In this document: positions 50,104-63,235 of the stretch, piece by piece
How the letters are laid out: each line of letters starts with the position of its first letter
Numbering within the stretch: position 1 is the first letter of the stretch
DNA from: Pipra filicauda
Lineage: Eukaryota > Chordata > Aves > Passeriformes > Pipridae
DNA length: 64,000 nt
Assembly (NCBI RefSeq): GCF_003945595.2
Contig: NW_024103452.1
Location: 5,675,555 to 5,739,554, forward strand
Reading direction: 5' to 3'
Position numbers and translations under genes: made by a program
The notes under the pieces: model-generated
Told to the model about the DNA's origin: nothing
Databases searched by the model: none
What the model saw: only the letters and a program-made list of their open reading frames with translations

Positions 50104-50834
50104 CCAGTCAAATAAAATATCATTGCTGGGGCTAAAATATATAGGTAGTTTATGCAAATAAGTCTGAACTATCTACTGTATCCTGTCAAAGTAGCAAAAA
50201 ACGGTTTTGGTTTGTGATACCTGAGAGGTGCAATTGGACTGTTGCACATAGAACCAGTTTTTAATTATAATGGTTGTTTCTGCTCCCGATTCCTTATTTT
50301 GCTCTAGGGAAAATGTAAGGCAGTTTTTCTGAAGTCCTTATACACTATACAGTATATCCAGCTGGCACTGGGACTCATTAGCTGTAAACCAGTTTTATAC
50401 CAGTTGATGTTATTATTATAGCCTTATTGAGAGGGCAGATTTTTGATCACTACTTTTCTATTAAATTCAACTGTCCATCACTATTTCCGTCACTTATTTA
50501 AAGGATTGAGAACTGTGTTTGGCCATGAACTTATTATTGTTGAGATGTGACACAGGCCTTTCTTATTCTGCCTCTTGGAAGAGAATTAGATAAATAAACA
50601 ACATCTTCACCAAAAACCTTAAAATAAAAACTGAAAATAAATCTATCATTACATTGATATAGAAACTGCAAGCAAAGTACTCAGGAGAGACAAAAAATAA
50701 AACTGTTGGCAGCATTTTAGCTGCTCAAATCCAAACCATATAAGCCATAGCAAAGAGTGACTATAGTTTGCAGGAGACCTTTCTAGATTTGCTAAGGTAC
50801 ACTGACCTCAGGATATGGTAGAAATGGAAGAATG
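50104..50834. other. No gene recognised
   Basis: AT-rich unique sequence with nothing recognised. Confidence 0.55.
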
Positions 50835-50860
50835 AAACAAACAAACAAACAAACAAAAAA
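50835..50860 (+). repeat. (AAAC)n microsatellite
   Basis: Five perfect aaac units followed by an A-run. Confidence 0.9.
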
Positions 50861-51266
50861 TATATGATGGTAGCTATGATTACTAAAATAATGAAAGATT
50901 ATCTGTACAAAGCAGTGTTCATTTATGGCTATTTGTCTTTCAATAGATGGCAAATAAAAGATATGATGGATAGTGAAGGGGGGAATGTGGATGTGTCATA
51001 CAGTTTTGAGGCAAGTTTTATATTGAGAAGAAGAATGGTTTATTAGTCAAGTAATTACTCTGTGCAAGTCATTGTCACAAGGTATAATGGAGCTAAGTCT
51101 TACAGAAGGATTTGAAAAAGATCAGGTATTTCTGTGAATAATAAAACCTTCATCTTTTCATCAGACAGATTGTATAATATACAAAAACCCTTATATCACT
51201 GATGCTGTCCATGCTGGGCACATCAGATTAGTTTAGACTTTTCTAACTTAATATGGAATTTCCATT
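50861..51266. other. No gene recognised
   Basis: AT-rich unique sequence. The frame at 50864-51046 is not recognisable. Confidence 0.5.
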
Positions 51267-51695
51267 GTGCCTTTATGCAATCTGACTCATTTCAGTCTGA
51301 CCTTGGTACTGTGGAAGGTCATGGAGCAGATCATCTTGAATGCCATCATGTGGCACATGCAGGACAACCAGCATGAGCTTATGAAAGGCAGGTCCTGCTT
51401 AACTGACCTGAACTCCTTCTATGACAGGGTGACCCACTTGGTGGATGAGGGAAAGACTGTGGGTGTTGTCTACCTAGGCTTTAGTAGAGACTTTGACACC
51501 ATTTCCCACAGCATTCTCCAGGAGAAGCTGGCTTACCATGGAGTGGACAGGTGCACTGTTTGCTGGGTAAAGAAAACAGTATTGGGACCAACTCTGTTTA
51601 ATATCCCTGTCAAGGATCTTGATGAGGGGACCAAGTGTATCCTCAGTGAGTTTGCAGATGACACCAAGTTGGGTGGGAGTGTTGATCTGCTGTAG
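51267..51695 (+). pseudogene. CR1 reverse transcriptase fragment, 142-codon open frame
   Basis: One uninterrupted frame covers part of the CR1 reverse transcriptase. Landmarks in order are [19 protein letters not shown] (finger region, about residue 15), [18 protein letters not shown] (first catalytic-aspartate motif, about residues 68-85), VLGPTLFNI (about 108-116) and [14 protein letters not shown] (active-site box, at the end). The segment that should separate [10 protein letters not shown] from VLGPTLFN, including the usual PQG motif, is deleted without breaking the frame. The frame ends at a TAG inside what is normally coding. The ATG lies at the left edge of the homology and is fortuitous. 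Expression is not suggested. Confidence 0.8.
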
Positions 51696-52154
51696 GGTAG
51701 GGAGATGGATCTGGACAGGCTGGATTGTCGAAATGAGGCCAGTGGTATGAGATGCAAAGTTCCAAGTCCTGAACTTCTGTCACAACAACCCCCTGCAGTG
51801 CTACAGGCTGGGGGAAGAGTGCCTAGAAAGCTGCCCAGCAGAAAAGGGTCTGAGTGTTCATTAAAAGGGACTGAACACGAGCCAGCAGTGTGCTCAGTTT
51901 ACCTCAAGTTGCACCAGGGGAGGTTTAGGTTGGTTATTAGGAAACCTTTCTTCACTGAAGGTTGTCAAGCCCTGGCACAGGCTGTCCAGGGCAGTGGTGG
52001 GATCACCATCCCTGGAGGGATTTAAAAGACATGTAGATGTGGCACTTGGGGACATGGTTTAGTGGTGACCTCGGCAGTACTGCATTAATGATTGTACTCT
52101 GCAGTCTTAAATGTTTTTCCCAATCTAAAAATTTGTAGGATTCTATGATTCTAT
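51267..52154 (+). mobile_element. CR1 LINE, RT domain to 3' end
   Basis: This sense-orientation CR1 copy runs from the polymerase finger region through the active site and C-terminal ORF2 part to the 3' tip (ggattctatgattctat, about 52138-52154). Two internal deletions are visible, one in the polymerase domain near 51568 and one just after the FADD box near 51750. C-terminal text such as GRFRLVIRKPFFTE is still readable at about 51918-51960. The coding part is 5'-truncated and broken, so the copy cannot move by itself. Confidence 0.9.
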
Positions 52155-54410
52155 TTGTCACTGTTAACCTGGGTTAATTTACTTCTGCCATGCTCTATTT
52201 TAGCCTCGTGATCCTTTTGACAGTATCTAGCCTATTCTCCTTTTTCAACTTGTTGGGTTTTAAGTTACCAGGAGTTTTCAGCTTTTCTATGAATCAGTGT
52301 TCAGCTGTAGCTAAAGACATACATATCTATAAACTTCTGAACATCAGTGTATTAGGATTTAAAAGATGTGACATACAACGTCTCCTTCCCCCTCTGTAAC
52401 ATTTTTTTTCCCTGATATTTCTTCCTCTTGTCTATTGATTCTTTTATTAGTGAATTATGGAAAATTGAATTTAAATTATTTGCCTGTAGTCCTGATGATC
52501 TGTGTCAGAGAAACACATGTGTTTCCACTGTTACAGTGAGAGGGGTTCCTGAAGGTTTCCTGGGAACATTGACAACTTTTGAATGAGAGGAACCCGAGAT
52601 CGGTCTCCTCCACCTTCTCAAAGGACATCAAGCCTCAAGACGCTTAGGACCCTCTGTGCCATTGCTTCCTGCTTTGAATGAGAATGGCAAGTTGTTTTAC
52701 TGTTCTTATAGGTGTTAAAAAAGATCCCTTTTCTCTACAAATAATTCAAACCATGGGGTTTTTTCCCTCTTGGCCCACGCAGCTGAAGGTCATAAACATG
52801 AAAGTGTTTTCTCTGCTATTCTTTTGCCCATATTTCTTATGTGCAATATTTGACAGAGTGTTTCAAGTGTAAAAATGAAATAAAATGAAACCACAGTTTC
52901 AAACTGCACATGACAAATTTGGGTTGAAATAATCAAAGCTTTCTGAAATCTATAAGCAAACTAGTGCTACAATGGAAAGTTTTGAATAAGCTTAATAAAA
53001 GCTGATGCCTGCAGCCCTGCCTAGAATAAGCACATAGAGAAGTTGCATTGAAAAAACCAGCATGTTAATAACCATGAAATTCTGTTTAGCTTTTAAAAGA
53101 ACAAATCTCCATCTCTTAGTGTGGAACCCACTGTTCAGGAAAAATTCCCATAACTTTCTCCTTGAGAGAGAGACATGTAGGAAGATATGGATTGAGGCAA
53201 CAATAATAAAGAGACTATAGAATGAGGGTCTGAACACAGATCTGTGGGGGAACACAGGAAAACTGTGAGGTTATTCAAGTTTTCAAATGTCAGTTGCCAG
53301 GTGATGGAGAGGTAAATTAAAAAGAGCATAATTTCATTTCTTTGGTTTATAAAAGAAGAATGCAATTCTTAAAATTACAGGGAATAGACAGTTAATAACA
53401 GGAAAGTTTCTTTCCAGTTGCATTAACAGGGCACTGGTTCCTCTATTCATGATTTTCTGGTGCTTTTCTCTAATGCTGTTAACTGTAGTTGCCTAATTGT
53501 TGTTCTCTTTCTTTTTTGACCAGAAGGGACTATTATTTGAGTGCAGAAAACTGCTTCCATCCTTTTACTAAGCTTTTAAATTTTTTCTTGTTTTCTTTCA
53601 CTATGTTGACTGTATACTTTTCCTTGTCACTATCAATTATTGCTTCACTCAGTATTTCTGAGGGTTTTTTTAACCAGCCTTTTGAAGCAGCAAGGTTAAA
53701 CATTAAAGTTAGCATAGCATATATAACCATGTCATGCTTGCTTCTTTACAGGAAGCTACGAAGGAGTCAGGAAGTCAAATCATATATATACAATACAAAT
53801 GAGTTTTGCTCTGTGTGAGTCCTGCCCATTTAGTGATAGAAATTTGAAAGGTTTCAATATAATTTTTCATCAAAAATATGTATGAACATACATATGATAC
53901 ATTGTCTATGTATCTCCCAAACTGGTATCCTGCAGTTTAGACATTGTCTTGCAAACAAATTTGTCTTCATGTCTTTGAAACATCTCCTCCTGGCTTTGTT
54001 TGTTAGAAGACAGAACTATCAACATTCAAAATAATGTAGTATTGAGTTTCTGAGAACTCCAGAACAAGGAATACTGATAGTAGCATTTTTCTCTCTTCTT
54101 ATGACAATTCTATCCTTCTTAAATAGAAATTCCCACCTAACTTTTCAACTAAAAGGTACACTAGGTTTTTGTGTGACTATTCTATCAAACACAACAGCAA
54201 CAATTTCCCATTCTTCTACCCTGTGCTGCATTACTCTTTGCACAGTTCTGTTTTGGTTTTGCCTTCTTTTTCATCCTTCTCACCTAGTCCAACATGCTTG
54301 TGGTATCATAAGTTTGAGTTGGAACAACACTTTGCTTGTGCCGGTTTGTTTGTTGTTTCAGTGTATTCCTGGCTGCTCAGGAAAACTGGACCCAGCTATA
54401 TCTGTGAGAG
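52155..54410. other. No gene recognised
   Basis: About 2.2 kb. Open frames at 53489-53818 and 54101-54421 are incidental by eye. A slightly GC-richer patch at 52540-52680 (with cccgagatcggtctcctcca) is unlike its neighbours and could be a small unrecognised repeat. Confidence 0.5.
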
Positions 54411-54979
54411 TGTCAAGTTGAGCCAGCATCTCAGCCCCACGCTGCTGTTCACTCACTGCCCCACCAGTGGGATCAAGGAGACAATTGGAAAAGTGAGAAA
54501 ACTCGTGGGTTGAGATAAAGACAGTTAAATAAGGGAAGCAAAAGCAACACACCCAAGCAAAGCAAAACAAGTAACACTTTCGCTACTTGCCAAACAGTGG
54601 GGTAGACAGTGTTCAGCCATTCCCAGGAAAACAGGGCTCCATCACGTGTGACGGTCACTTGAGAAGACAAACATCATCATTCAGAATGTCCTGCCTGTTT
54701 CTCCTTCTCCCTCCTGCGTTTTATATACTGAGCATGATGTCACATGGTATGGAGTATCCCTTTTGTCAGTTTGGGTCCTCTGTCCCAGCTGTGTCTCCTT
54801 CCAACTTCCTGTGCAGCCCCAGTCTCCTCGCCAACATGGCAGTATGAAAAGCTCTGCTCAGCAATAACAAAAACACCTCTATACTATCAATCCTGTGTTT
54901 AGCACAAATCCAAACATAGCCCCATACCAGCCACTGTGAAGAAAATTAACTCTACCCCGATCAAAATCAGCACAAAGAG
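54406..54979 (-). mobile_element. Solo LTR, ERVL-like family, reverse orientation
   Basis: The LTR body occupies 54411-54974 on the minus strand, with TG start (tgtgctgattttgatcgggg) and a CA end (caacttgaca). It carries a clear TATA box (TATATAAAA at 54719-54727, minus) and the family phrase tttatctcaacccacgag (about 54507-54524). It is a relative of the LTR at 47899-48509. Flanking bases gagag (54406-54410) and aagag (54975-54979) agree in four of five positions, consistent with an aged 5-bp target duplication. No internal sequence is attached. Open frames at 54169-54513 and 54587-54847 are incidental. Confidence 0.85.
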
Positions 54980-57900
54980 AAACCACTAATTGGTGATAGG
55001 AAAAAAAAAAACAAAACATATAAAATTGTCCCCAGAAACTGCAGCAAAACTCAGTTTATTTCTCAGTTCTTCTTGAAGGACTTCTACCAAGCTCAAAATA
55101 TTCTTTCCAGTGGGCTCTGGTCATATAAATGGAGATCCAGGACACTCTTACATAGTTTTTCAGAAGGAAAATATTTGGTCCTGGACTATGAATCAAAGGC
55201 TCTTGTGATAGGACTCCTGTGCCTAACTGAATACCTACATCTACAGAAGTCTCCTAGGACCCCTTAATAGACAGTGCTAATGGTAATTGGCACAGTCAAT
55301 GGAGTTAAGAGGTCAACAACTTCACTCTAACGCAGGTGCCAGGAACTGGTAAAGCGAGTGACTGTATTGACTAATTCTCCATTGTTATAAGGGGAGACTT
55401 AAACAGTTAGTTCAGCTATAAACACCTACATGTTAAAGTTAGATGATAAAATATTAATTTCATCACAATTTCTAACACTTATTCTCATAGCTCAAGTACT
55501 TCTTTGCATTTTCTCTAGCCTTGTTATCCAACCATCATCCTTCAATCCTATTATACCCTTGTTCCCACACTTTATCTCAATATTCCTTGACTAGCACATC
55601 TTCCTTCTGCCTCTTTCTTCCTCACATGATGTCCTGGTTTTCCCCCCAAAGGATCATCTGGATCACTGTTTGAAACTTTTCTTTTCTTGGATCACCACTG
55701 TTCAGATTTGTTCATTCCATTTGCAATTTCTTGTCTCACATAGTCCTGATATCATACTGCTGGACTCTTAACTGTAATATTCCCATCTCAAACATGTTCC
55801 CTCCAATCCATTCCCTTTTCTTCAGTCCTGGCCCATCCATTCTTTACCACAAAATCCCTGTTCTTAATTTTTCATTTGTCCATAACCATTTCTCCCCACT
55901 GTGACATTTCTTATCATTCTTTCATTCCCACCTCACAGGTTTACAATCTCTGTTTTATATACCCATTTCAGGTACACATCATGGTTTTCCTTCTCCTCCT
56001 CCTATCTGTCTTCTGCATTATCCTGTCCTATTTTCTGCCCTTAGCATTCAAATAACCTCCTTCCAGCTTGGTCTGTCATTCCCTATGGACATCCCCAATC
56101 ACACATAAAACTTTACTTTCCCCTTCATGAAAATAAAGCACTTTATTCTTCTGGATGCTCTCTGGACCAACTTGTTTTGGGAATAGGCTGGTAGGAGGAA
56201 CCAGTGCCTGGCTCTCAGTCTGGGTAACTGCCTGAACACTCACAGGAGACCCCAGAAACATAACTATAGTGTTCCACCATTCCCAGGACTGGAGATCTCA
56301 GGCAACATCTTCAGGACATTTAATGATTAAATAAGTATCCACCACAAATATGCAAATCATTACTATTTTCTTTAAGGCTTTAAATTTAAGCACTTCTTTA
56401 CAGTTTTGTTTACAGTTTTGTTATGTGAAGAGAAGCAGCGTCCATCTGAAACAAAGGCTACTCTCTTCCCTCTTGTCAGTTTTTAGCCTGCACTCCAGAC
56501 TTTAGAAAAGTTAGAGACAGTTTCAACATAGTGTTTTGAAGGCTTTTCTTTACCTCGAGAGCATTGTTTAACAGCAGGCACTCCTACCAGCCTCACCTAT
56601 ATGATGGCTCGCTACCCGGAGAAACTGCCAGGGAGCCGAGCCCATGGAGACAAAGGCACACGACAAACACCAACAGAGCTCCAGAGCTGCTGGAAGAGGA
56701 GAATCTGATCTATTGACTTGTTCCCAAAATAGCACCCAGTGGGAGGTGACTGACTGGCTAATACCTGTGGTGTTTCCATTACCGAATGAGATGAAGTCTG
56801 TTGCCAGGAATCCTGGGGTGGTTTCCTTGACAACCAGAAGAAATGCACAACTGCGATGCACATGACTTTTCAGGTGCTTTTTTAACTCCCCTGAAACAAT
56901 GAGCTGCCCTACCAGAACTGTGCCTCAGATAAATAAAACCTAGGTTTACAGCCAAATGGTGAACAGAGTTTATGTTCAAGGACAAATTTGAGCTCAGCCT
57001 GAAATCTGCCATGAAACAAACCCTTAAGAGAGCAAGAAGGCTGGAAGCATTTCTACTGTTCAAGATGGCAGAAAGCTTGATACTTCATCATTTTATAACC
57101 TTTAGATGAGAAATTTCAAGAGATTGAAAATATTTTCATGAGATATCTAGATAAATTTGAATTTGTCCATTTGAATGTCTCTATTAAATCCAAACCCCTC
57201 AAATTTCAAAGTTGATTGCAGATAATACATTGTTCATCAGAAGCACTATGGGCATTTACTGAAATCAGAACATGTTTTGAAATTAGTTTAACAAGACAGT
57301 ACAAATTTCAAGCCAAGAGTAAAATGTGTAACAGTATTTAGTTACTCATTGTTTGTAAGTAGAGATTGCGACAAATTTTCTATGGACAGTAAATTCACTG
57401 AAAAATTCACATTTTCATGAATTCAAATTCTACTGAGAAGTAGATTAAAGCCCAACTACAACCACTATGATTCAGTGAAGAATTCCATTACAAAATATCA
57501 AAATATATTAAATAGTAATTTTAAAAGGAAATGTTCTTTTATGTTTCATAGTTTTGGCATTTGATTTGAAAAATTACCTACTTTTTATAGAAAAATCAAT
57601 TAAAATAAAAAAGAGATAACCCCAAGTCAAGAAGTATCATGTACAATGGATTGACAAGCAGTGATAAGACTGAGAATACCTTGGAGATTTTTTTGGTTTT
57701 TGTTGTAAGAATTTTTAGATGAAAGACAAAAATATTATCATTTCAGTTGAACAGAGAGTTTTATTTTTTAGTGTAATTAATAACCAGAAACACCCATTTC
57801 CCTGCTTTGTGCTTGGGAGGAATAAGCACATGTGAGGAAATTAAGGAGAAATTGAAGGGGATGCAGTAGATCAAATAAGTGAAGTAGAGGGAACAAAGAA

Positions 57901-58928
57901 AGGGACTCATCAAAGGTGACAAGCCAAATGACAAATGTAAATGTTTTTGAAGTCTACCTGCTGACATCAGGAGGCTGAATCTACTCACTTCCCTATTAGC
58001 GTTGATGGATGACAATCATTGGAGAAGCACTGAGGACCAGAGCTAATTTTTTTTGAGTTAAGAATCTGAGGTCTAGAATCCCAGATAAAATTTTGGCTGG
58101 CAGATCATAAGAAATTTCAGAAAACTTCCCTAAATTTTACTTGTGGCTGATAGAGTGAGCTGCTGGGAGAGGAAGATAATAAAGTGTTACTGTGGCAAAA
58201 AATAACTATAGAATACAAAGAGTGTTGCATAAGGAAATAAATCATCCCAGTCTGTCATCAGTGGGAGTCAGGCAGAAAATATCTGAAACAGAGTGAGACT
58301 GGAAGCAAACCAGTTAAGATAGAACAATGTGCACTATTAAAATAATCAGAGAAAGCGGGGTTGACCTGGACATTTTAAATGAGGACAGTGCATGCGTCTG
58401 AATGAATCATTAGTAGAGATTTAGGTACTTTCCTAAAACAGATTACATTCATAATAAATAGACTTGAGTAGAGAATTTTAAAACCATATTAGTGGTAAAG
58501 GTTGATGCCTGGGGCCACATTAGCTCAGCATCAAGCTCTGATCTGTCATAGATCAATGAAATGTAGCAAGCCTGAATTGCTGATTCAATTTAGTATTCAT
58601 TTACTTTCAGAGCAGAACATAAATAGTAAGGAAGAAAATGTGAAACATGATCTCTGAGACCAAGATCAAGTTCTATGAGGAACTTAGCATGCATGTACGC
58701 ATCCATCTTGTGAATATTTAGGGAGCCAAGAAATCGAAAGAGCCCAATCTGTTCTGAAGCTGAATCTGCCCCAAAGGCCTTTTACCACTGAAGTTGAAAG
58801 AAACTTTGTCTTCCTTCCCAACAGATGCTGAACATAACCATACTGAGTGGATAAGCAAGAGCAAACCTCAGTAGAGCGGCAGTGAAACCCCTCAGCAAGA
58901 ATTTCGTGATTGTAGTGTCTGATTCAGC
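54980..58928. other. No gene recognised; pyrimidine-rich block inside
   Basis: From about 55480 to 56060 the plus strand is strongly pyrimidine-rich with no tandem unit. Frames at 56568-56865 are open on both strands, with moderately higher GC and no domain. Sequence at 57080-57620 is very AT-rich. The patch at about 58480-58625 has the look of a conserved non-coding element, unproven. Confidence 0.5.
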
Positions 58929-59757
58929 ATCATAAAGTCACAAACTATCTCAAGTTGGAAGGGACTCCTAGGGATCATTGGGTCCAGTTCCCTGCTCCAT
59001 GTAGAACTACTTAAAACTAAACTGTATGACTAAGAGTGTCATCGAGACCCTCCTTGAAGTCTGACAGGTTTGATTTGTGACCACTTCCCTGGGGATCCAG
59101 TTCCAGTGACCGGTCACCATCTCAGTGCAGAAGCTTTTGCTCATGTACTATCTGAACTTCCCCTCGTGCATCTTGATTCCAATTTATCATGTCCTGTTGC
59201 AGTCACCAGAGGGAGGAGATCTACTGCCCCTTGGAGAAAGGAGCAGACCGTGATGTGGTCACCCCTCATCCTTCTCTTTTCCAAGCTGAATAAAGCAAGT
59301 GACCCCAGCTGCTCCTCATAAGTCTTGCCCTCCAGGACTTTCACCACCCTGACTGCCCTCCTTTGGACTCTCTCTAATAGCTTTATATCCTGGATTCTCT
59401 CTAACAGCTTTATAGCCTTCTTATGTCTAGGCACCCAAAACTGCACATTACTCAAGGTGAGGCCAAATTAGTGAAGCGTAGAGTGGGACAACCCCCTCCC
59501 TCATCCAGCCTCTGTGTTGGAACACCCCAGGGAAGGGGTTGGCCCTTTTGGTTAGTCATGTGACTCATATTCAACTTACCATCCACCCAAATCCTTAGTT
59601 CTCTTTCCACAGGGCTGCTTTCCAGACTCCCCTACCCTGATTTTTCTGTATAACCAGGATTATCCCATTCCAGGTGGACAATGCAACATTTGCTCTTGTT
59701 AACATTCATACAGTTTTTGATTGCCCAGCTCTCTAGCCTATCCAGATCTCATGATTG
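58929..59757 (-). mobile_element. CR1 LINE copy, reverse orientation
   Basis: The plus strand starts with a degraded tip (atcataaagtcacaaactat) and continues through UTR, C-terminal ORF2 and further into ORF2 up to about 59757 (gcccagctctctagcctatc). A 27-bp tandem duplication lies inside (59369-59387 against 59396-59414). The copy is 5'-truncated with several stops. Confidence 0.9.
59141..59455 (-). pseudogene. CR1 ORF2 C-terminal fragment with 9-codon duplication
   Basis: An open frame of 104 codons on the minus strand starts in [20 protein letters not shown]. The segment IKLLERIQD is repeated at once as IKLLERVQR, followed by [20 protein letters not shown]. This is the normal CR1 section after the polymerase domain. 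The duplication keeps the frame. The frame ends before the real ORF end. Confidence 0.8.
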
Positions 59758-62700
59758 AATGGGAAAAGGTCCCGTCTGTTTAACTGGACAATTATGCAAC
59801 AGAAGAAGGAAAGGAAATGCATTTTTTCTTATTTCAATTGGTTTCGGAATATTTCCAAAGAACTTACAACAATCTGACATGTCTTCAATAAATTCATGAA
59901 ACCTTGATTAATATTTCATTTCTATTCAACCACAGTGATTTAATATACTAGATCAGATCCTGAATTTAAAGCCAGTGCACATACATGTGGTCACCCAGTT
60001 GATCACAGAATCATGGAATATCAGTTATTAAGAGATTCTTCCTCTAATGTACGTACTACAACACCACAGTTTTTTGCTATGGGAACGTGAAGCTGCCGAG
60101 CATGATCAGATGCTGGCACTGGGACAAAAAAAACAGCTTAGAGAAGTATTAAAATGTCTCTAAATGTTTTTAAATCTTTTCCAAAACAATGTTTTAAATT
60201 ATAGCTCAATCTCATGGAAGTCATCCTGGGTGACTTCGAACTGAGCATGCAGCAACCTTATTCAGTCTCTTAAGGCAGAATTATACTGGACCCTTTCCAC
60301 TGTTTTACTGAGTCTTGACATTCTTAGTGGACAAAATATCACCTGTTTATCCCATCTCTTTTACCATGTATGACCCTGCAATGACTGAATGGTCCTATTT
60401 CAAACACTTCTATGCATTTTTAAAGATTTTCTTTTTTGAAAAAGCTTGTACTATCTATTCATACAAATAACAACTGACGACAAAATGTCACCAATCATTG
60501 ACGTATTCTGTGAAGTTTAGCTTTGCTTTCAGACTCTTTATACTCCACTTCTTATTTTGATGTGGCAATAAACAGCTTTAGATTAGAGTAGTGTAGCTGA
60601 TAGAGTATATTTATACCTAGCAACTGTCTATAGAAATAAAGATTAGCATCAAGGCTTTACTGGTTCTCTTGCCAGGATGCTGATCTTTTGAAGCTACAAT
60701 ACAGCTAGCAAAGTCATATTTACCTACAGATTTAACACTGCCATTTCAGATAAGAATATACTAACAGTTGGGATAGGAATAAAAGACTAGTTTTCTTTTA
60801 CGACCAATTTTGCAGTAATCCCATCTGGGTCAAAACACTTTGAAAGGGGAGTCCTACAGAGAAAAGATACAGCTACTGCGATACACTCAGAAACAAATAT
60901 TTATTCTGCTATTTTTGGTTCAGGGTTAATATTCATAAATGGAAAATTTAAGTACAAGAAGTTTTATCTGTGTCTATAGCTGCATGCATTTTTGCTTGAT
61001 TGTGGGTATGGGCACACACGTGTTAATAGGTATGTATATGTATGTGTGTATTCCAACAGGATTATATGTATTTTTACTAGAATGTATTTTAATATTAAAT
61101 AAATATTAAAATTTACTTTTGTCATCTCTAGGTTTTGGAATTATATCTCCTTGTAACTCCAGTCGGTAAAGGCTTTAGGATTCATCAGCATTCTCTCATT
61201 TTTGTGCATCATTTGTTTAGGATCTGACCTAAATCACTGATTCTCATGAGAGCACAGTTGGACAAAGGTTGTCCCTGTTTGCAGTGTTTGGACAGGAACA
61301 CACTGCTATGTTTACAGTAAGAAGAGTAAGACAATCTTGATGTTGAAAAATATTCTTGGCAATGATGCAGTATTAAAGCTGCATAGTAATTGCTATGATT
61401 ATGGTAAGCAACTATTGATTACAGTATTTACTATGCATAGTAGCAAAATAAGATATGCATAAGTGACAATACAAATTTTCTAGAATGACAGTCACAACAA
61501 CCACCATAAAAAAATTACAGTCTAGAAACAGCACAGTTGTAAGGGTACATAAAGATATTTTATCTTTTATTTGCTGTCAATTCCTTCCTTGGTTGGTTGG
61601 GCAGTGGCTTGCAAAGGTAGCTTTTTCCTCTGAGCTTGGCAAAAAGGAAAATTTTTGTTTATTTTTTAAAAGCAGCAATTAACAGCACAGATGTTAATTG
61701 TAGTGGAGGGGTTTTCATGTAAAATGTATGTGTATCATATTCAATGTGCACCTTTTGGAAGTAACAACTCTGCTGTAAAAACAACATCATGCAGTAAACC
61801 TTAAAACCCATATGCAACTGAGATGTGGATACTTGTGATTCTAAACCAGAAGTGTCAGGTGAATTTAAGGGGTCCATATAAAATTGTACTACAGAAGTAT
61901 TCAGCCTTTTCACTTAGATGGACCTTACTATAAAGTTGTGATCTGGATGGCTGAAACTTAAGATCTAGAAAGTAAGAAACTCTGCAAGTGAATGACAAGC
62001 TCGAGAAACTGCAATCAGAATCTTTTGGGGTTTTTTGTTGTTTTGGGGTTGTTTTTTCTTGAGAGCTGCAAGTGATCAAATTTAAACTCATTAATCATTT
62101 CTGTCAAAAGATTTGTGTGTCAGTATTTTGGAAGTGCTGATTTAATGACACTAAAACTATGAATTTCTCACTTTTCTGAATTTTCTATACAGAAAATGTA
62201 GAGAAAAAAGAAGCAGGAGTCTAATTCTTTATCAAATGTTCTAAATTAATTACTGTGTGTCATTTTCAGTTTCACCAGTGAGCATTAAAATTAAAATTAT
62301 TGGTAGATTTTTTCAAAACCTCTCATAATTTCATCGATATCAAATTCTATATTAGCTGTCTTGCAGTTTGCAGAATTTATAGAATAAATTTAATCTACTG
62401 AAGATGATACTCCTTTCTCTTGACAATAAAGAGTATGCCCCCCATTAGTAAATTTTTTTCCTTAGTGTTAGGAATATTTGATGTGATAATCTACCACTGA
62501 AACTTTCTCTATTAAAAGAATTATCAATAAAACACTTCCATGGGTTTCATTCCAAAGGAACACTGGGTTAATTTAGAAACAGCTGGTAACAAAGAAGAGA
62601 AAGACTTTGACCTTGGTAAGGTCAAAATTGAAAACAAACAGTATTTATGTGAATATGTGATAAAGGCAGAGAACTGAAAAGATTTGTATTGAGTTCCTGA

Positions 62701-62870
62701 AGGTACCACAGGTGGACTCAATTATGGGTGAATGTCTGTGCTTTACAGCAGGTTCATTCAATGCCAGGCTCTCAGAATTCACCTACGGTTGGCAAGATGA
62801 GACGCTTCAGAAAGCATGGAAGATTTCTGATAGTGTGGATGTCTTGAGATCTTTAAAGGGAAGACAAAAA
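59758..62870. other. No gene recognised; possible short CR1 tip at 60.0 kb
   Basis: About 3.1 kb of AT-rich sequence. The text gatcacagaatcatggaata at 60001-60020 resembles a CR1 3' tip in reverse orientation but is only about 20-55 bases long. A TG-rich patch lies at 61029-61052. An AT-rich stretch at 62230-62410 might be conserved non-coding. Open frames at 61659-62091 show no domain. Confidence 0.5.
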
Positions 62871-63235
62871 AGGATCATTTAGTATGGAAAAAACTTTCAG
62901 ATCATCAAGTCCAGCTGTACATGACACTGACTGCCAAGCCCACAACTAAACCACGTTCCGAAGTGTCACATCTGCGCATCTTTTAAATACCTCCAGGGAT
63001 GGCAATTCCACCACTTTGCTGTGCAACCTGTTCCAGTGCCTGATAACCATTGTGGTGAAGCAATTTTTCCTAATATCCAAACTTAACATCCCCTGCTGCA
63101 ACTTGAGGTCATTTCCCCTTGTCCTATCACTTGTTACTCTGGGGCAGAGACTTGCCCCCACCTCGTGACCTCCTTTCAGGAAGATGCATCCCAGGATGAA
63201 TTCTGTGGGACTCTGATACAATTTGAAATACTTTT
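62871..63235 (-). mobile_element. CR1 LINE, 3' end
   Basis: In reverse orientation, a degraded tip at 62871 is followed by UTR text (cacaactaaaccacgttccg) and the C-terminal ORF2 part. On the minus strand the frame at 63251-62946 is open across the CR1 portion (for example MLSLDIRKNCFTTMVIRHWN). It is 5'-truncated near 63190-63235. Confidence 0.9.
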
